64,000 nucleotides of DNA, taken from Acidobacteriota bacterium. Its GTDB lineage: Bacteria > Acidobacteriota > Blastocatellia > Pyrinomonadales > Pyrinomonadaceae. This document shows positions 60,259-64,000 of the stretch, one piece after another (the stretch's first letter is position 1; each line of letters opens with the position of its first letter). The DNA lies in NCBI GenBank assembly GCA_003223025.1, contig QHXR01000006.1:142862-206861 (forward strand), in the 5' to 3' direction. Below the pieces are notes generated by a model. It was not told the DNA's origin. It did not search any database and was given only the letters and a program-made list of their open reading frames with translations. The position numbers and the translations under genes were made by a program.

Positions 60259-63200
60259 ATGGAAGGAAAGACCGAAACAATTCCCGAGCTCGATCGCGTC
60301 GCGGCGGAATTAAGAAAAGGAAGTCGAATCATTTCACTTTCGGCTCTGACTTCGGTCTCATCGAAGGCGTTTGTGCTTTCGCAACTTCAAGCGAAAGTCG
60401 GAAAACCGTTTGTCGTCGTGACGCAGACCAATGAGGAGCTCGAGGCCTGGTCTTGCGATCTCGATTTTTGGACAGAGTCTGTGAACAAACTTTCGGCCGG
60501 ATCTAAATCCGGGATCGTCACGCTCCCTTCATTCGACACCGATGTATATTCGGGTATCTCTCCGCACGCCGAAACTCAGGAGCGACGAGCCCTGGCGTTA
60601 TGGCAGATGACTCGACTCGAGCCGTCATTCGTTGTTCTCTCGTCGCGTTCGCTGGTCACGCGGACGATCGGTCCGGACGAAAGCCGCGAGCTCGGCGCGA
60701 TCGTGAAACGTGACGAGGATTTTGCTCCCGATCTGCTGGTCGAGAAACTGATTTCTGCCGGATACGTTCGCGAGGAACCGATCGGAAACTTCGGTCAGTT
60801 TTCGATACGCGGCGGGATCATCGACGTATGGTCGCCGGACGCGGAGAATCCCGTCCGTATCGAGTTCTTCGGCGACACTGTCGACTCGATCCGCGAGTTC
60901 GACGCCGATACGCAGCTCTCGACCGGCCAACTTACCGAGATCGCCATCGCACCGATGCGCGAGTTTTTCGCGTCGCCGAAAGATTTAAAGGATTGGGCAT
61001 TCTTCGCCGCCGATCGCTTTACAGACGATCGGTTCGCCCGGAATTTGAACGACCGTACCGACTTTGCATCTGAAGGCGAAACTTTCTCCGGCTGGGAATT
61101 CTTGATCGGCCTCACAAAGCCGGCGAAGAATTCAGTGTTCGACTATTTGCACGATTCCATTTTTGTGATCGATGAACCGCAGCTTGTCGAACAGACGCTG
61201 TCGACTTTCTACGAAAACACATCGCAGCGATATCAGGCGACGCTCGCCGAGGACGACATCGCTCTCGAGCCGCGTGAAATGTTTCTCGAGTCGAGCGAGC
61301 TTCGAGACAAGCTAGAGTCGTTGAAACGAATCGAGCTCCGTGCGTTGGGAAGAACCGCGGCTGAGACTGATGAAGGGTTCGCGATCGCGATCGACGAAAA
61401 TCGGGGCACCGCCGAGATCACTTCCGATCCAAAATCCAAAGTCCACAATCCACAATCGGACCCGCTCTTTCTATTTCCAACGGCCCGCAAGGCGATGGAC
61501 TTCGAGATCCTTTCGCGCTCGACGCGAAAATATCACGGAGATTTTCGCGCCTTTGCCGATGATCTGAAAGCAAAGCCGACGACGCCTCTGCTTACGATGG
61601 AGACCCTCGGTCTTGCCGAACGCATCGAAGAGATCTTACGCGAGTATGACGTCGCGATCCCGCGCGATTCGATCCGAGTGGGAAAACTATCGAGCGGCTT
61701 CGAGATCCCGTCCGCACGAGTCGACGTTCTGACAGAAACCGATATTTTCGGCGAAGTGCAGCACGCCGATTCGCCGTCGACCCCGCGTCAGCGGCGAAGG
61801 AAGAACAAACTCGGCGCGTTCATTTCCGACTTTCGCGATCTGAAATCCGGCGACTATGTAGTTCACGTCGATCACGGCATTGGACGTTTTGAAGCGCTTC
61901 AGACGATCGACGCAGGTGGAGCGAGCCGCGAGTTCATGCTGCTCATCTATGCCGAGGATTCCAAGCTTTTCGTGCCGGTGGAACGATTGGACCTGGTATC
62001 GCGATATTCATCCGGCGAAGCGACTTCTCCGAGTCTCGATCGCCTCGGCGGACTCGGCTGGCAGAAGACAAAAGCGAAAGCAAAGCGTGCAATGCGCGAC
62101 ATGGCCGACGAGCTTTTGCGTCTGTACGCTGAACGGAAGCTCGTCCAGGGCTATGCGTTTTCGGCCGACACGCCATGGCAACAGGAATTCGAGGATGCGT
62201 TTCCGTTCGATCTGACAGTCGATCAAGCCTCGGCGATCGAGGATGTGAAGGAGGACATGGAAACGGCGCGTCCGATGGATCGACTCATCATCGGCGACGT
62301 AGGATACGGCAAAACGGAAGTCGCCATGCGGGCCGCATTCAAGGCGCTGATGGATGGACGTCAGGTCGCGATCCTATCGCCGACAACGATCCTTGCGTAT
62401 CAGCATTTCGAATCGTTTTGTAAACGCTTCGCTGCGTTCCCCGCGAAGATCGAATTGTTGTCCAGATTTCGAAGCACGAAAGAACAAAAGGCGGTTGTCG
62501 CGGAAGCGGAGAAATCGAACGTGGATGTGCTGATCGGAACGCATCGCGTGCTTTCGAATGACGTAAAGCTTCCAAAGCTCGGACTCGTTGTCGTAGATGA
62601 AGAGCAGCGATTCGGAGTCGCACATAAAGAGAAACTGAAACAGTTGAAAAAGAAGGTCGACGTTCTAACACTTTCGGCGACGCCGATCCCGCGAACGCTC
62701 AACATGTCGCTGCTCGGAATGCGTGACATGTCGATCATCGAGACTCCGCCGCGCGATCGTCTCGCGATCAACACGCAGGTCGTTCAATTTTCCGAAGGCG
62801 TGATCAGATCCGCGGTAGAGCTTGAGCTCGCGCGAAACGGTCAGATATTCTTCATTCACAACCGCGTCGAGACGATCGATGCGATCGCAGCTCTGATCCA
62901 AAAGATCGTCCCGGACGCGAGGATCGCGATCGGCCACGGTAAGATGAACGAGAAGGAAATGGAGCAGGTCATGCTCGATTTCATCGATTACAAATACGAC
63001 ATTCTGGTCGCGACCACGATCATCGAGAACGGTATCGACATCCCGCGTGCGAATACGATAATCATCAATCGTGCAGACAATTACGGGCTGTCGCAACTTT
63101 ATCAATTGCGTGGACGCGTCGGTCGTTCCAATCGACGAGCCTACGCATATCTTTTGATTCCGAGCGAGATCGAGCTGACGCCGATCGCTCGTCGACGTCT

Positions 63201-63825
63201 GTCGGCGATCCGCGAATTCTCGGATCTCGGCGCAGGTTTTCGAATCGCGGCACTCGATCTTGAACTGCGAGGTGCAGGCAACATTCTCGGCGGGCAGCAG
63301 TCGGGGCATCTCGATGCGCTCGGATTCGATCTCTACACAAAGATGCTCGAGCGGACGATCGCCGAAATGCGCGGCGACGAGATCGCCGACGAGACGAGCG
63401 TCTCGATCAATCTCGGCGTCGATGTCGCGATCCCGCAAGAATACATTTCGGAAGCGAGTCAGCGCCTTCGAACTTACAAGCGAATTTCATCCGCTGATTC
63501 GGAAGAGGCACTCATGCATATCCATGCCGAGATCGAGGACCGGTACGGACGCATTCCGGGATCGGTTGAGAATCTGTTCGCGTATGGACGACTGCGAAAG
63601 CTTGCGGAGCAAGTGATGGTTGTATCGATCGACAGAGCCGGAAGCGGAGTCGCGATCAAGCTCAGTCAAAATGCGCGGGTTGATCCGGACAGGTTGATGG
63701 CTTTCCTGGCTGAAAATGAAACCGCGAGTTTTTCACCGAGCGGGATTCTGAGAATTGAAGTCGGGGACGACGGTCCGATCGCCGCTGCTCGCGACGCACT
63801 TGAAGGGATAAGGATCAATGCGTGA
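60259..63825 (+). CDS. mfd: Transcription-repair coupling factor Mfd
   Basis: Start ATG 60259 ([14 protein letters not shown]); GTG 60253 is possible. About 1188 residues. N-terminal UvrB-homology modules ([26 protein letters not shown]), the CarD-like RNA polymerase-binding domain ([19 protein letters not shown] near residue 530), SF2 helicase lobes with Walker [16 protein letters not shown] near 678 and the DEEQ box [11 protein letters not shown], the translocation motif [17 protein letters not shown], and the C-terminal TRCF domain. Mfd removes stalled RNA polymerase and recruits UvrA. A ccaaaat-type run at 61427-61459 is inserted in frame near residue 390-401 ([12 protein letters not shown]) just before [14 protein letters not shown]. 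It is divergent from lysS and overlaps the last gene by 11 bases. Confidence 0.95.
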   Translation: MEGKTETIPELDRVAAELRKGSRIISLSALTSVSSKAFVLSQLQAKVGKPFVVVTQTNEELEAWSCDLDFWTESVNKLSAGSKSGIVTLPSFDTDVYSGISPHAETQERRALALWQMTRLEPSFVVLSSRSLVTRTIGPDESRELGAIVKRDEDFAPDLLVEKLISAGYVREEPIGNFGQFSIRGGIIDVWSPDAENPVRIEFFGDTVDSIREFDADTQLSTGQLTEIAIAPMREFFASPKDLKDWAFFAADRFTDDRFARNLNDRTDFASEGETFSGWEFLIGLTKPAKNSVFDYLHDSIFVIDEPQLVEQTLSTFYENTSQRYQATLAEDDIALEPREMFLESSELRDKLESLKRIELRALGRTAAETDEGFAIAIDENRGTAEITSDPKSKVHNPQSDPLFLFPTARKAMDFEILSRSTRKYHGDFRAFADDLKAKPTTPLLTMETLGLAERIEEILREYDVAIPRDSIRVGKLSSGFEIPSARVDVLTETDIFGEVQHADSPSTPRQRRRKNKLGAFISDFRDLKSGDYVVHVDHGIGRFEALQTIDAGGASREFMLLIYAEDSKLFVPVERLDLVSRYSSGEATSPSLDRLGGLGWQKTKAKAKRAMRDMADELLRLYAERKLVQGYAFSADTPWQQEFEDAFPFDLTVDQASAIEDVKEDMETARPMDRLIIGDVGYGKTEVAMRAAFKALMDGRQVAILSPTTILAYQHFESFCKRFAAFPAKIELLSRFRSTKEQKAVVAEAEKSNVDVLIGTHRVLSNDVKLPKLGLVVVDEEQRFGVAHKEKLKQLKKKVDVLTLSATPIPRTLNMSLLGMRDMSIIETPPRDRLAINTQVVQFSEGVIRSAVELELARNGQIFFIHNRVETIDAIAALIQKIVPDARIAIGHGKMNEKEMEQVMLDFIDYKYDILVATTIIENGIDIPRANTIIINRADNYGLSQLYQLRGRVGRSNRRAYAYLLIPSEIELTPIARRRLSAIREFSDLGAGFRIAALDLELRGAGNILGGQQSGHLDALGFDLYTKMLERTIAEMRGDEIADETSVSINLGVDVAIPQEYISEASQRLRTYKRISSADSEEALMHIHAEIEDRYGRIPGSVENLFAYGRLRKLAEQVMVVSIDRAGSGVAIKLSQNARVDPDRLMAFLAENETASFSPSGILRIEVGDDGPIAAARDALEGIRINA
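61427..61459. repeat. CCAAAAT-type run inside mfd
   Basis: ccaaaatccaaagtccacaatcc, in frame, a slightly decayed version of the heptamer run, lying in the linker between the UvrB-like and CarD-like parts. Confidence 0.8.
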
Positions 63826-64000
63826 GCGATGTGACTTCGGTGCAATCGCTGTAGACGTAGCCGTCGCAGACGAACATCGCCGGCATATAGTCCTTCGTCA
63901 TCTTGCGTGTTTCGAGCCAGATCACCGATTTGAAATGGGACGCTGACGTCCATCCAATGCGAGCCCGGTTTCTCCACACAAATTCGTAGGCTTCCTTTTC
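63815..64000 (-). CDS. C-terminal part of an uncharacterised protein
   Basis: The minus frame is open from the right edge to a stop at 63815-63817, giving 61 residues (RARIGWTSASHFKSVIWLE, then DYMPAMFVCDGYVYSDCTEV). The 5' part is beyond the window. Two Cys residues near the end (VCDGYVYSDC) could bind metal or form a disulfide. No family recognised. It converges on mfd and overlaps it by 11 bases. Confidence 0.6.
   Translation of the reverse strand, partial: EKEAYEFVWRNRARIGWTSASHFKSVIWLETRKMTKDYMPAMFVCDGYVYSDCTEVTSLTH

Noticed and set aside
1-64000. tRNA or rRNA genes
   Set aside because: No TPsiC-arm-like GGTTCRANYCC with matching acceptor stems and no rRNA-like stretch was noticed on reading; a covariance-model scan would be needed to exclude a tRNA.

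Overview
Type of organism. The window looks like a chromosome segment of a Gram-negative, soil-type bacterium, most plausibly Acidobacteriota of the Blastocatellia/Pyrinomonas type. This is an inference from gene content: many signal peptides and lipoboxes, S9 and DUF4097/DUF5916 secreted proteins, an ElbD-like ether-lipid megaenzyme, betaine-lipid genes, moderate GC, and abundant dispersed palindromic repeats. No rRNA, tRNA, CRISPR array, integrase or transposase was recognised. Layout. 1-12.3 kb (all minus strand) is an accessory Rhs polymorphic-toxin island: a complete secreted Rhs protein with a caspase-like tip, an adjacent small lipoprotein, a displaced orphan Rhs tip (lysozyme-like) followed by a second lipoprotein, a further Rhs core fragment running off the left edge, a frameshifted FG-GAP gene and a broken small gene. 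12.4-22.8 kb holds an S9 peptidase, a beta-lactamase-fold protein, an APC permease, a TMTC-like membrane glycosyltransferase with TPRs, an NAD-dependent sugar-epimerase-like protein and a GH47 mannosidase. 22.9-31 kb is a lipid block: a four-domain reductase/AMP-ligase/carrier/acyltransferase fusion, a methyltransferase, a LarA-like protein and a HAD-IB phosphatase. 31-41 kb holds a TPR lipoprotein, coaD, a VOC protein, an aminotransferase, a SemiSWEET and three envelope proteins. 41-49 kb is a plus-strand run: PHP protein, two GT4 glycosyltransferases, a zinc-ribbon membrane protein, a MacB/FtsX-like permease and btaA-btaB for betaine lipid. 49.3-57 kb is an SOS-type mutagenesis cassette imuA-imuB-dnaE2-umuC behind a clear sigma70-like promoter that carries a palindromic operator candidate. 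57-64 kb has an EamA transporter, an unknown protein, lysS, mfd and a partial gene. Two themes link the regions. First, the Rhs island shows the architecture expected for toxin-tip exchange: about 0.9 kb of gap-free direct repeat in front of two unrelated toxin tips, each followed by a lipoprotein that could be its immunity protein. Second, the chromosome is invaded by families of short tandem heptamers (CCAAAAT) and nested palindromes. Most lie between genes, but several sit in frame inside dnaE2, imuB, mfd and the lipid megaenzyme, where they add low-complexity peptides such as NPKSKIQ and PPSEGG. Where such repeats abut a gene they also create false N-terminal extensions, so several starts are placed downstream of the longest open frame.
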